Shown here one piece after another: positions 25,142 to 33,922 of a stretch of 34,312 nucleotides of DNA (position 1 is the first letter of the stretch; each line of letters begins with the position of its first letter). This stretch comes from Streptococcaceae bacterium (GTDB taxonomy: Bacteria > Bacillota > Bacilli > Lactobacillales > Streptococcaceae), in the NCBI GenBank assembly GCA_031285775.1, contig JAITVN010000075.1, forward strand, positions 1 through 34,312, written 5' to 3'. The position numbers and the translations under genes are program-made. Under the pieces are notes generated by a model. The model saw nothing but the letters and a program-made list of their open reading frames with translations, had not been told where the DNA came from and did not search any database.

Positions 25142-26506
25142 CTATTTGAACACCAGAGCTAAAACCTCAGCAATGGTCTCAACCCCTATGACGTTCAGTC
25201 CCTTTGGAATATCAAGGTTATCCATCGAAGATTTAGGCACATAGGCTTTCTTGAAGCCAAGTTTGGCTGCCTCATTAATACGCTGTTCCATACGCACCAC
25301 GCGTCGGATTTCTCCCGTCAGCCCGATTTCACCAATGAAACACTCAGAAGGATTCGTCGGTTTCTCTTTATAGCTCGAAGCAATGGCCACAGCAATGGCC
25401 AAGTCAATCGCTGGTTCATCAATTTTCACACCGCCTGCAGATTTCAAGAAAGCATCCTGATTCTGCATCAAAAGTCCTGCACGTTTTTCAAGTACAGCTA
25501 ATATTAATCCAACACGATTATAATCAACACCAGAAACCGTCCGCTTTGCATTTCCAAACATTGTCGGTGTTGTCAACGCCTGAATTTCCACTAATATCGG
25601 ACGTGTACCTTCAAGTGCTGCTACAATTGCTGAACCTGTTGCCCCCTCCAAACGCTCACTCAGAAAAACCTCAGACGGATTAAGCACCTCACGCAGCCCG
25701 CTGGTCTGCATTTCAAAAATTCCAATTTCATTGGTTGATCCAAATCGATTTTTAACTGCCCGCAAAATCCTAAAAGAATTCTGCCGCTCGCCTTCAAAGT
25801 ACAAAACAGTGTCCACCATATGCTCAAGCGTACGCGGGCCAGCCAGAGTTCCCTCTTTGGTAACATGACCAACAATAAAAATTGCAATATTGTTCATTTT
25901 AGCAATCTGCATCAGCTCATTTGTCACCTGGCGTACCTGAGAAACACTTCCTTGAGTCGACTCAATCTCTGGCGACATAATCGTCTGGATAGAATCGATA
26001 ATCAGAAAATCCGGTTTGAGACGCTCAATTTCCTGACGTACAGCCGACATATTTGTTTCTGCATAGACATAAAAATCTGCATTCTCGTCCTCTGTCAAAC
26101 GCTCTGCCCGCAATTTAATCTGCTGGGCAGACTCCTCACCGCTGACGTAGAGCACTTCTCCACGAGTTGCTAATTGCGCTGAAACCTGCAATAAAAGCGT
26201 TGACTTACCAATTCCAGGATCTCCGCCAATCAAAATCAAAGACCCAGGTACAACACCTCCACCGAGCACATGGTTGAACTCCTCCATGTCAGTTAGGACA
26301 CGGGGAACATCGTGCCTGTCAACCTCCCCCAGCCTGATCGGAGATGACTTTTCCCCAGACAGTGTCTTGCGTGCGTTGGGTACCTCTTTAATTTCACGTT
26401 CTTCCACAAAAGAAGCCCATTCACCACAATTTGGACAGCGGCCAAGCTCCTTAGATGACTTATAACCGCAATTCTGACAAACAAACATTGATTTATATTT
26501 AGACAA
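25142..26506 (-). CDS. radA: DNA repair protein RadA
   Basis: A 454-aa RadA (Sms), a RecA-like helicase that processes recombination and branch-migration intermediates. It shows a four-cysteine zinc finger (Cys10, 13, 24, 27), Walker [11 protein letters not shown] (94-103), the RadA signature KNRFGSTNE, and a C-terminal Lon-protease-like domain. The start is TTG: GAGGAG lies 5 nt before it, and the family N-terminus (a few residues before FVCQNCGY) matches, whereas the next ATG at codon 7 has no ribosome binding site. Heads an operon with the PIN/TRAM gene. Confidence 0.97.
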   Translation of the reverse strand: MSKYKSMFVCQNCGYKSSKELGRCPNCGEWASFVEEREIKEVPNARKTLSGEKSSPIRLGEVDRHDVPRVLTDMEEFNHVLGGGVVPGSLILIGGDPGIGKSTLLLQVSAQLATRGEVLYVSGEESAQQIKLRAERLTEDENADFYVYAETNMSAVRQEIERLKPDFLIIDSIQTIMSPEIESTQGSVSQVRQVTNELMQIAKMNNIAIFIVGHVTKEGTLAGPRTLEHMVDTVLYFEGERQNSFRILRAVKNRFGSTNEIGIFEMQTSGLREVLNPSEVFLSERLEGATGSAIVAALEGTRPILVEIQALTTPTMFGNAKRTVSGVDYNRVGLILAVLEKRAGLLMQNQDAFLKSAGGVKIDEPAIDLAIAVAIASSYKEKPTNPSECFIGEIGLTGEIRRVVRMEQRINEAAKLGFKKAYVPKSSMDNLDIPKGLNVIGVETIAEVLALVFK

Positions 26507-26603
26507 GTTTTCTCCTCAAAATAGTCGAAGCAATTCAGAAACTTTACTTCTTAAATAATAATACGCAAAAGAACGGCAAATGTCACGAAAAAATACCAAA
26601 AAT

Positions 26604-26631
26604 TTGACAGAAAGAAATAATTTGATAAAAT
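26604..26631 (+). promoter_or_regulatory. Promoter of the tRNA-Thr array
   Basis: TTGACA, 16 nt, TAAAAT with an extended TG-A. Transcription would start near 26638 and run through the tandem units into the tRNA. It is divergent from radA. Confidence 0.65.
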
Positions 26632-26654
26632 AAACAAGTACATTTCTTATCGCG

Positions 26655-27123
26655 CCAATATCTGTACACTCGCTAGCGCTCGAAGCACTGCTTCGAGGTA
26701 ACGGATGAAGATTTGCGAAGCAAATCTACATATCGCTGCTCACCGAATGAGTGACAGTGATATATCAGAATTCAGAATAAACTCCTAATAGAGTAGTTAA
26801 CTAATAATAAGCCGTTGTAGCTCAGTCGCTAGAGCTTGAAGCACTGCTTCGAGGTAACGGATGAAGATTTGCGAAGCAAATCCTCCAATCGCTGCTCACC
26901 GAATGAGTGACAGTGTTATATCAGAATTCAGAATAAACTCCTAATAGAGTAGTTAACTAATAATAAGCCGTTGTAGCTGCAGTCGCTAGAGCTCGAAGCA
27001 CTGCTTCGAGGTAACGGATGAAGATTTGCGAAGCAAATCTACATATCGCTGCTCACCGAATGAGTGACAGTGATATATCAGAATCCAGAATAAACTCCTA
27101 ATAGAGTAGTTAACTAATAATAA
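26655..27123 (+). repeat. Tandem array of ~156-bp units with tRNA-Thr 5' halves
   Basis: Units begin near 26655 (degenerate), at 26811 and at 26967; the intact tRNA starts at 27124, giving periods of 156 and 157. Each full unit opens with about 26 nt of the tRNA-Thr 5' half, with G changed to C in the D-loop (TCGCTA for TCGGTA). Unrelated hairpin-rich DNA follows: GAAGCA-CT-GCTTC, GATTTGC-GAA-GCAAATC, a region with CTCACCGAATGAGT, and ACTC-CTAATA-GAGT, then the shared sequence leading into the next tRNA start. The anticodon arm and 3' half are missing, so these units cannot yield tRNA. Confidence 0.85.
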
Positions 27124-27196
27124 GCCGTTGTAGCTCAGTCGGTAGAGCAGCACCATGGTAAGGTGAAGGTCGTGTGTTCGATTCACATCAATGGCA
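27124..27196 (+). tRNA. tRNA-Thr (anticodon GGT)
   Basis: A complete 73-nt cloverleaf: acceptor GCCGTTG/CAATGGC with one G-T pair, D-arm GCTC/GAGC with GG in the loop, anticodon loop ATGGTAA giving GGT (Thr, codons ACC/ACU), and T-arm GTGTG/CACAT with TTCGATT. The first base pair of the anticodon stem is a G-A mismatch. CCA is not encoded. A terminator follows 22 nt later. Confidence 0.9.
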
Positions 27197-27218
27197 AATA
27201 GGGCAACCAACCCATTAC

Positions 27219-27240
27219 AAAGCCTTTTAAGGCTTTTTTA
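27219..27240 (+). terminator. tRNA-Thr terminator
   Basis: Stem AAAGCC/GGCTTT with a short AT loop, followed by a T-run. Confidence 0.72.
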
Positions 27241-27327
27241 CAGTCATTAAAGAGTATTATCAACCAACCAATCAGTATCCTTCTGTGAAGTCCTTCAGAA
27301 ATCATAACTTTCACGAGGAAGGTCTAG

Positions 27328-27355
27328 AAAACCTGTCAAAACTGACAGGTTTTTT
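27328..27355. terminator. ezrA terminator
   Basis: Perfect 8-bp stem ACCTGTCA/TGACAGGT with an AAAC loop, A/T-rich on both sides. It adjoins the ezrA stop codon. Confidence 0.8.
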
Positions 27356-29094
27356 CACAAACGATATTCAGGAACAGTCTTCGTATTTTCATAAACATTG
27401 ACGATACGCTCTGTAGCACCTGGATCAACTTCTTCAATAGCTGCCGAAATCGTATTGAATGAAGCGGTATAGTCTCGGTCACGCTCGAATAAAGTCAGTG
27501 AACGCTCCATCGCGCTGGCTACATTCGCATTGGTCAATTTGAAACGATTGGCATACTGCATGAGCTGCTCCGCTAGCGCTGCATTATCCACTAATTTGTC
27601 AGTCTCCGTTTTCAAGCGCTCAAGCTGTTCTTTGGCCAAGTCCGCCATATGCTTGATCGTTTCCATATTGATACGAACTTTATCCATCTCTTTGAAAAGT
27701 TTTTCCACTTGGCTGCTGACAGTAAAGAACAAATCCAGATAGGCAGTCGGCAAGCCTGGAAGATTTCGCTTTTCAACAAAGCGTTTAATCATGCGAATAC
27801 GCGTGTCTAAGTCTTGAGCAGTTTCACGCGCCTTTTTCTCGTCTTGAGAGAGTGAAGTAATCTGCTCATTTATTTGCATCTGCTGTTCTTCGATTTCCTG
27901 CAGTGAAGCAATAACCGCATTTACACGACGATTAATCATAGAATAAGGCTGCTCTTGCACTTGAACATCTTTCAGCTTCAAGATATTATCAGCTTCAATT
28001 TCCAGATCATCTAAGCGCAGCTGTGCTGAACGTACTGATGCCTTTTCATTGTCAGATAAAATATAAGCTTGCAGCGCATGATCAATTTCAAGCAGAAGAC
28101 TGCGGTTGTTTTCACGGGTATGCTCAATATAAGGCTTGAGGATAGGGGCATTCTTTTCAAAATTCTTGCGTCCGCTGTATTCTTTTTCAAAAATATCGTA
28201 CAAGCCGTTAATCTGCTGTTTCGTTTCCTGAAGCAGGTTTTCCGCGCGATCAAGCTCAAAACGCTCTAGATTTTCTTTGGTTTCCTTTAAGCGGTTCCTG
28301 ACATTTTTGATAGATTGTTCAAGATTGAACGTTTCTGGGAACTTATAGTTCTTTTGGGTGAAATCTTTGTAGTTCTCTTCCAGCTCAGAAAGTTGCTTCT
28401 CATAATCATCATCAACTAAGTGGATAATTTCAGGAATACGCTCTGTAATGTTATTCAAAGCTATTGTATGCTCTTCAGCGATTTCTAAAATCTCAGCGGC
28501 CTCAACAGGATCTCCCTTCGAATTCAACTCTACAAACTGATTAAACTCAGTTTCGATATTGCTCAGCGACTCCTCAATCATGCCAATAGTCGAGCCGTAA
28601 TGTTCCGCATTGTCCGCAATATGATTACGTAATTTATCATACATGTCAAGCGCATCTTGAATTTTCGTGGAATTATAGCGCTCCTGTTCCATCAGTTCAT
28701 TCAAGCCGCTGCGAATCGCCTCCGCATCGGTCTCCATCATCTTTATCAGCGATTCTGCTTCCAGCGCAGCCTCTTTTGCCTTCCCCCAACGAAAACTATC
28801 ATTTAGCTGCTCAGCTTCAAAAATACTGTTTTCCAGCTCGGCAAAAGAATTCTGCGACAAGTCAACCCATTTTTGGTGCCATTCTCTATATACTTTCTGC
28901 GACTGACCTACTAAATGCATCGACTTTACCTTATCAAACTCATCCTGGACAGGCAAATCAAAAAGCTCTTCCTTGCGTTCTTCTAGTGCAATGATGAAGC
29001 CCTCTGTCTGACGGCGACGGATCATCGAATAAACATAGAATGCGACAATGAGAACAAAGATAATGACTAAAACAATGATAATAGTGGTTGACAT
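27355..29094 (-). CDS. ezrA: Septation ring formation regulator EzrA
   Basis: A membrane-anchored, spectrin-like protein that regulates FtsZ ring assembly and links division to cell-wall synthesis. The 579-aa protein has one N-terminal membrane segment (about 4-24, TIIIVLVIIFVLIVAFYVY), a basic RRR just after it, and then a long string of coiled-coil helices. The length fits streptococcal and lactococcal EzrA. ATG start with GGGGAA about 7 nt before. It stands alone, with its own terminator. Confidence 0.94.
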   Translation of the reverse strand: MSTTIIIVLVIIFVLIVAFYVYSMIRRRQTEGFIIALEERKEELFDLPVQDEFDKVKSMHLVGQSQKVYREWHQKWVDLSQNSFAELENSIFEAEQLNDSFRWGKAKEAALEAESLIKMMETDAEAIRSGLNELMEQERYNSTKIQDALDMYDKLRNHIADNAEHYGSTIGMIEESLSNIETEFNQFVELNSKGDPVEAAEILEIAEEHTIALNNITERIPEIIHLVDDDYEKQLSELEENYKDFTQKNYKFPETFNLEQSIKNVRNRLKETKENLERFELDRAENLLQETKQQINGLYDIFEKEYSGRKNFEKNAPILKPYIEHTRENNRSLLLEIDHALQAYILSDNEKASVRSAQLRLDDLEIEADNILKLKDVQVQEQPYSMINRRVNAVIASLQEIEEQQMQINEQITSLSQDEKKARETAQDLDTRIRMIKRFVEKRNLPGLPTAYLDLFFTVSSQVEKLFKEMDKVRINMETIKHMADLAKEQLERLKTETDKLVDNAALAEQLMQYANRFKLTNANVASAMERSLTLFERDRDYTASFNTISAAIEEVDPGATERIVNVYENTKTVPEYRL

Positions 29095-29187
29095 AAAAAT
29101 TTTCCCCGAATAAATCAGTAATTAATGCAATTATAGCATAGTTTTAAAGAAAAGTGTCAGCTGTTCAAAGCTTTTGCTGGCATCTTC

Positions 29188-29808
29188 TCAAATAATTTTT
29201 GTCCCATGAACAAAAGTTGCGCCCGTCAAATCGGCTAATTCTCCAGCATTTCCCGCCGTCACTCCACCGCCGATCATGATGTCAATGCGACCATCAGCAT
29301 AACGTATCAGTTCTTTGAGCAAGGCCGTATTCAAGGGTTCAGACAAAGGGCCGCCATGACTTAATATCTTCGCAATTCCAGCCTCGGCCAATAAGTCAAT
29401 GGCTGCAAAAGGGTCTTCAATCTCATCAAAAGCCATGTGGAAAGTGACTGGAAGCCCTTGGCTAGCAATTACCAAAGTATTCATCGCTTCAGTATCTATT
29501 TTATTGTCCTCGGTAAGTGCGCCGAAAACTAATGCCTGAGCACCCGCCTCAATTGCCTTGAGAACATCGATTTCCATGATCTTTAGTTCTTGTGAATTGT
29601 AAACGAAATCTCCGCCGCGGGGACGGATCATCACTGCCAGCAGACTTTGCGAATCCTGTAAATAATCGGCAGTCTGTGAAATAACGCCATAGGACGGTGT
29701 TGTACCGCCTACGGCCAAATTATCACAGAGCTCAATCCGTTCAGCCCCAGCCCGCACTGCTCTTGGAATATCAGTGAAGTTTTCTGCACAAAATTCGCGT
29801 ATAATCAT
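29188..29808 (-). CDS. cutC: CutC family protein
   Basis: A 206-aa TIM-barrel protein of the CutC family, linked to copper homeostasis in several bacteria though its biochemical role is unsettled. Typical stretches are the N-terminal REFCAENF, AGAERIELCDNLAVGGTTPS, VMIRPRGGDF and the conserved HMAFDEI. The length matches short Firmicute CutC proteins. There is no Shine-Dalgarno sequence; an extended -10 (TGATACAAT) ends 6 nt before the ATG, suggesting a leaderless mRNA. Located 94 nt after ezrA's start region, on the same strand upstream of it. Confidence 0.92.
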   Translation of the reverse strand: MIIREFCAENFTDIPRAVRAGAERIELCDNLAVGGTTPSYGVISQTADYLQDSQSLLAVMIRPRGGDFVYNSQELKIMEIDVLKAIEAGAQALVFGALTEDNKIDTEAMNTLVIASQGLPVTFHMAFDEIEDPFAAIDLLAEAGIAKILSHGGPLSEPLNTALLKELIRYADGRIDIMIGGGVTAGNAGELADLTGATFVHGTKII

Positions 29809-29814
29809 AGAATT

Positions 29815-29823
29815 ATTGTATCA
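29815..29823 (-). promoter_or_regulatory. Extended -10 directly before cutC (leaderless)
   Basis: Minus-strand TG-A-TACAAT ends 6 nt before the ATG, with no ribosome binding site. The -35 region is weak. Confidence 0.6.
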
Positions 29824-29884
29824 CAGTTTTATCCAATTCAAAAGGCAAAATAGTTTTTGAAAAACATATTTAGTAATTTATATG

Positions 29885-29908
29885 AAAAAAGCCCCGAAAG
29901 GCTTTTTC
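29885..29908. terminator. Terminator of the lipoprotein gene
   Basis: Stem AAAAAGCC/GGCTTTTT with a CCGAAA loop, usable from either side. It lies just beyond the lipoprotein stop. Confidence 0.75.
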
Positions 29909-29924
29909 ATTCACTTTTATGAAA

Positions 29925-31109
29925 TTAGCTTGCTGCTTTAACAGCAACTTGACCTGTTACATCAAATTTGTTCGCATCAGGCAAAGCATTGTACGTGTCT
30001 AATTGATCTTGGCTAGAGAAGTAAAGGTTGCCGTCAATCTTAGACTTGATAGAAGCGCCCGTCGTATCTTTCATTTCACGAGACAGGATAGCTCCAGTCT
30101 TTCCTACATAAACATCACCCTTGACATTTCCGCCTTCAAAGTCAAACATAGGCGAGTTCACAATCAATTTGCTTACAGTCAAATTAAACACTTTAGTCAC
30201 TTGACGCTTGTCATTTTGAGCGATCATTGCAAGTGTACGCTGTACTTCACCGGTATCATTAAGGAAGATGCCGCTGACTGTGATGGTCTTGCCTGAAGCA
30301 TCTACATCACCATTTGATGAAACCAGCCAAGCACCTTTATCACCTAAAGCTGAGCTCAAAACTTTTGCATCAGTCGTACCTGTTGTAGCTCCGGATTGAA
30401 CGTCAGAACCGTTGCCCTTGAATGCGTAAGTAGCACCACCGTGAGCATTCACAGTAATAGCACCAATTTCACCCTTTACAACACTGCCGATCGATGCGTC
30501 AACTTTTGTTTCACCAGTTACTTTGACTTTAGCAGTATCAGCAAGCTTGTTATATTCATCAAGTAAGTCCTGGCTTGCAAAGATAAGGTTGCCTTCAATC
30601 GTTGCTTGAGCAACAGAGCCGTCTGTCTTCTTGCCGTTTTGGGCATGGAAACCTGAAGCAAGTACTTCAACATTTCCTTTGACTGTTCCGTTTGAGATGT
30701 AGAAGTCAGGTGATTTCACAACGATCTTATCAAGAGTCAAGGTATATTGCTCAGTTACTTGATGATTATCGTTCTGGTTGTATATCGCCAGCTTACGCGC
30801 AACCTGTGCTTCGCCAGTATCAGCATTTGTAAGGAAGACACCTTCAACAGTCAGAGTCTTGCCAGTTGCGTCCATATCCTTGTTGGTAGCACCCAACCAT
30901 GCACCATTTGCAGCAAAGCCTTTCTGCAGACTATCAAAGTCTTTTGCAGCAACAGTCGCACCTGTATAAACATCAGTTTTAGACGAGCTGGCGACAGAGC
31001 TTGATTTTGAAGTGCTGGTTTTTGTATCTGAAGTAGAGGAGCAAGCAGTAAGAATACCAATAGACAGAGCAGAAACTGCAAGCAATGAAATTACTTTAGA
31101 CTTTTTCAT
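29925..31109 (-). CDS. Surface lipoprotein with two tandem homologous domains
   Basis: A 394-aa protein with a lipoprotein signal peptide (lipobox LTAC, Cys23), a Ser/Thr-rich linker (about 24-47), and two homologous halves (about 48-205 and 235-394). Each half has a GAWL-containing start, a DATGKT/DASGKT and VxGxFL strand pair, an NDxxQVT motif, a VKGxVxV strand and an ASQDxLDxYNxL / SSQDQLDTYNAL repeat. Repeated VKGNV/IEGNL strands suggest a beta-helix-like fold, loosely like polymer-forming proteins. Function is unknown. The promoter is perfect consensus, so it is probably abundant at the cell surface. ATG with AGGAG 11 nt before. Confidence 0.85.
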   Translation of the reverse strand: MKKSKVISLLAVSALSIGILTACSSTSDTKTSTSKSSSVASSSKTDVYTGATVAAKDFDSLQKGFAANGAWLGATNKDMDATGKTLTVEGVFLTNADTGEAQVARKLAIYNQNDNHQVTEQYTLTLDKIVVKSPDFYISNGTVKGNVEVLASGFHAQNGKKTDGSVAQATIEGNLIFASQDLLDEYNKLADTAKVKVTGETKVDASIGSVVKGEIGAITVNAHGGATYAFKGNGSDVQSGATTGTTDAKVLSSALGDKGAWLVSSNGDVDASGKTITVSGIFLNDTGEVQRTLAMIAQNDKRQVTKVFNLTVSKLIVNSPMFDFEGGNVKGDVYVGKTGAILSREMKDTTGASIKSKIDGNLYFSSQDQLDTYNALPDANKFDVTGQVAVKAAS

Positions 31110-31156
31110 GTTTGAAAAATCTCCTAATTTTGTTTATTTATTTGTTGATATTTATT

Positions 31157-31185
31157 ATTATATTACTCCAGCAGTCGTTTGTCAA
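31157..31185 (-). promoter_or_regulatory. Consensus promoter of the lipoprotein gene
   Basis: Minus-strand TTGACA, exactly 17 nt, TATAAT: full consensus at both boxes. Confidence 0.85.
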
Positions 31186-31287
31186 GATTTGTAGACCGAT
31201 TCACAATCTCACAATATGAGAGAATTAGAGGTTATACGGATTTTGTTTGTTTCATTAGAACTTTTCAAATATTTGGAAAGGTTCAAC

Positions 31288-31316
31288 TTGTAAAGTCTGC
31301 CTTTAGATGTTAAAAT
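31288..31316 (+). promoter_or_regulatory. prs operon promoter
   Basis: TTGTAA, exactly 17 nt, TAAAAT, with an extended TG-T before the -10. Confidence 0.7.
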
Positions 31317-31427
31317 ACTAACATAGACAAGATGACAAATTGAGCTTTTTCCAGAGATTCTACATCAATGTCACTCAACTTATCAGAATAAAACTTTGCA
31401 AAATAATAACATGCAAAAAGGAGAAAA

Positions 31428-32396
31428 ATGGTTTACCAAGATCCAAAATTGTTGCTCTTTTCTTTAAGCTCTAATCGCGAACTTGCTGAAAGGGTCTCGC
31501 AGATTACGGGTGTACGACTTGGAAAAGTAACTTCGAAACAGTTTGCAGACGGTGAAATTTATGTTGACATTGAACAGTCTGTCCGAGATCATGACGTCTA
31601 TATTATACAATCTACAAATTTCCCTGTTAACGACCACCTCTGGGAACTGTTGATTATGATTGATGCCTGCAAACGCGCTTCTGCACACACAGTCAATATT
31701 GTTATTCCTTATTTTGGATACGCCCGTCAGGATCGTACTGCAAATCCGCGCGAACCAATCACTGCAAAGCTAGTTGCCAACATGCTGGTGAAAGCTGGTA
31801 TCAACCGTATCTTAACTTTGGATCTGCATGCCGTGCAGGTTCAAGGCTTCTTTGATGTTCCTGCAGATAATCTGTTTACTGTACCGCTCTTTGCTGATTA
31901 CTACAAGGAAAACGGTTTGGGCGGAAATGATACAGTGATTGTTGCGCCAAAAAACTCAGGAATTAAACGGGCAAGAGCATTGGCTGAACATCTCGGTTCT
32001 GGCTTAGCCATCGTTGATTATAATGGTGAAGATGAAAGAAATCGAGAAAACGGCTATCTTATCGGCTCAGTTGAAGGCAAGAAGACAATAGTTATTGATG
32101 ATATTCTGACGACAGGTGCGACCTTTACGAATGCCGCGGCTGTCTTAACAAAGAATAATGCTGCAGAAATTTATGTCTGTGCCAGTCATGGCCTTTTCTT
32201 GCCTGGAGCCGCCGAGCGGTTGAATGCCAGCCCGATTAAGGAGGTGCTGGTAACTGACTCCGTTGACTCTATTAATCAAAAACCAGACAATGTCAAGTTT
32301 ATCACTTGTTCTAGCTTGTTGGCCGATGCCATTATCCGTATCCACGAAGGTCGGCCTGTTTCACCACTTTTCGATTATGATAAGGTACAGGATTAA
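31428..32396 (+). CDS. prs: Ribose-phosphate pyrophosphokinase
   Basis: Makes PRPP from ribose 5-phosphate and ATP for nucleotide, histidine and tryptophan synthesis. The 322-aa protein shows FADGEIYV, the flexible-loop region [27 protein letters not shown] and the PRPP-binding loop [13 protein letters not shown] with AAGGAG 5 nt before. Its stop overlaps the next start (TAATG), coupling it to the cysteine desulfurase gene. Streptococci and lactococci have two prs genes; the one beside nifS, as here, is usually called prs2 or prsB. Its catalytic loop reads [12 protein letters not shown]. Confidence 0.96.
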   Translation: MVYQDPKLLLFSLSSNRELAERVSQITGVRLGKVTSKQFADGEIYVDIEQSVRDHDVYIIQSTNFPVNDHLWELLIMIDACKRASAHTVNIVIPYFGYARQDRTANPREPITAKLVANMLVKAGINRILTLDLHAVQVQGFFDVPADNLFTVPLFADYYKENGLGGNDTVIVAPKNSGIKRARALAEHLGSGLAIVDYNGEDERNRENGYLIGSVEGKKTIVIDDILTTGATFTNAAAVLTKNNAAEIYVCASHGLFLPGAAERLNASPIKEVLVTDSVDSINQKPDNVKFITCSSLLADAIIRIHEGRPVSPLFDYDKVQD

Positions 32397-33523
32397 TGAT
32401 TTATTTAGACAATGCAGCAACAACCCAGCCTTTTCCAGAAGTCGCTGAGAAGATGCGCTCTAGCTTGATAAATACCTTCGGCAATCCATCAAGCACTCAC
32501 ACAGCAGGACGGTCGGCGGCAAAGCTGCTTCGGGATTCGCGGAAAAAAATAGCGAGAATTCTTCAGGTACCGGCTAAATCTTTGATTTTCACTTCTGGTG
32601 CCTCCGAGGCCAATAATTCAGCCATTATCAGCTACGCACTGGCCAATATTGAGCATGGCCGACATATTGTAACGACGGCAATTGAACATCCTAGTGTTCT
32701 TGAAGCAATGCGCTATTTGGACTATCGTTTCGGTTTCGAGATAACAACAGTTACGCCCGATTCCGATGGAAATCTGTCCGCATCAAGAGTTTTGTCCGCC
32801 GTCAGACCGGATACCATTCTTGTCTCAGCCATGCTGGCCAACAATGAAACTGGACAGATTTTACCCGTCGCAGAAATTGGTAAAGTTTTGGCACCAGTTG
32901 AAGATATTGCTTTTCATGTTGATGCCGTCCAAGCAATGGGAAAGATTCCGGTTCTGCCGCTGGAAATTGGTGCAGATTTTTTGACTGCTTCTGCTCATAA
33001 ATTCCATGGCCCAAAGGGTGTAGGCTTCCTCTATCATTCCCCGAATGTTAAATTTGACAGTCTTATTCACGGCGGCAACCAGGAAGATAAACGTCGTGCC
33101 GGCACTGAAAACTTGGCAGGGATCTCCGGTATGGCAGCTGCGTTAGAAATTTCACATCAACACTTGAGTGAAAACTATCAAAAAGTTCTGCAACTCCACG
33201 ATCACTTACTCTCTAATCTGAATAATTTGAAAATTGATTTCTATGAAAACCGTTTTGGTCTTGAAAACTTGCCCCATGTGCTAAATCTGGGCTTTCCCGG
33301 TGTCAGAAATGATCTACTGCTGATGAGGCTTGATATGACTGGGGCAGCTGTGTCTACTGGTTCTGCTTGTACCGCAGGCGCAGTTGAAACAAGCCATGTC
33401 CTCGAAGCTGTTTACGACTCAGACTCTCCAAGACTGCATGAAAACCTTCGGATTTCCTTGTCTGAGATGAACACTTTGGAGGAAATTGACCAGTTTACTA
33501 CACTATTGAAAAATTGTTTATAA
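32396..33523 (+). CDS. Cysteine desulfurase (NifS/IscS family)
   Basis: A PLP enzyme of 375 aa that takes sulfur from cysteine for tRNA thiolation or Fe-S clusters. Visible are the N-terminal YLDNAATT, the PLP lysine in SAHKFHGPKG (Lys202), the HGGNQEDKRRAGTENLAG segment and the catalytic Cys325 in STGSACTAG. The long active-site loop with RxGT-type sequence places it in the IscS/NifS group rather than SufS. The start codon overlaps the prs stop. A U-box or thiI gene does not follow in this window, so the sulfur acceptor is unknown. Confidence 0.95.
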   Translation: MIYLDNAATTQPFPEVAEKMRSSLINTFGNPSSTHTAGRSAAKLLRDSRKKIARILQVPAKSLIFTSGASEANNSAIISYALANIEHGRHIVTTAIEHPSVLEAMRYLDYRFGFEITTVTPDSDGNLSASRVLSAVRPDTILVSAMLANNETGQILPVAEIGKVLAPVEDIAFHVDAVQAMGKIPVLPLEIGADFLTASAHKFHGPKGVGFLYHSPNVKFDSLIHGGNQEDKRRAGTENLAGISGMAAALEISHQHLSENYQKVLQLHDHLLSNLNNLKIDFYENRFGLENLPHVLNLGFPGVRNDLLLMRLDMTGAAVSTGSACTAGAVETSHVLEAVYDSDSPRLHENLRISLSEMNTLEEIDQFTTLLKNCL

Positions 33524-33577
33524 ATAAATAGCAGCGCGTTTTCACTTTTATTTACCTTATTTGAAGGAGATCGATTT

Positions 33578-33922
33578 ATGGCCTTTGTTACTGAAAAGCA
33601 GCTCACAGACTGCAAATACAAGTACGCAATTTCACCGAACATCAAAAAATATACGCTGCGAGATGTGACTTTTATCCCGACCAAGCTGGGGCAATATGAA
33701 TTTTCCCGCATTCTTGAAGTCAAACCTAACTCTGGCGAGGGATTTCTGATGAAAATCATCGTCAACTCAGATTTGACCGGATTCAAACTGTCTGTGACAG
33801 ATAAATCCGGCTTGCGCAATGTCAACATTTTTAAAAATGCGGATCCGATTATCGTTGAGAAATTTTACTTCCAAATGCAGCTCTTTGTGGATCGTGAAGT
33901 ATTTACTGAAATCAAGATGTGA
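33578..33922 (+). CDS. DUF1831 family protein
   Basis: A 114-aa protein of unknown function, conserved in Lactobacillales in the order prs - cysteine desulfurase - DUF1831 - rex. Family-typical stretches are KKYTLRDVTF, FSRILEVKPNSGEGF and ITDKSGLRN-like SVTDKSGLRNVNIFK. ATG with AAGGAG 8 nt before, 54 nt after the desulfurase gene. A rex gene would be expected next; instead structured repeat copy C begins within the stop codon and is followed by a group II intron. Confidence 0.9.
   Translation: MAFVTEKQLTDCKYKYAISPNIKKYTLRDVTFIPTKLGQYEFSRILEVKPNSGEGFLMKIIVNSDLTGFKLSVTDKSGLRNVNIFKNADPIIVEKFYFQMQLFVDREVFTEIKM

Larger units (their letters stand above)
31110..31427. other. Divergent promoter region, lipoprotein gene / prs
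   Basis: It holds both divergent promoters and, between them, an imperfect 20-bp palindrome CTTTTCAAATATTTGGAAAG (31261-31280), 7 nt upstream of the prs -35, that could be an operator. No small gene was seen. Confidence 0.55.

Noticed and set aside
26655-27123. CRISPR array or several tRNA genes
   Set aside because: Units are nearly identical over their whole length with no unique spacers, and only the 5' half of the tRNA is present in each, so neither explanation holds.
26986-27210. 74-aa minus-strand ORF over the tRNA-Thr
   Set aside because: It is antisense to the tRNA and the tandem array, so it is an artefact of repeat sequence.
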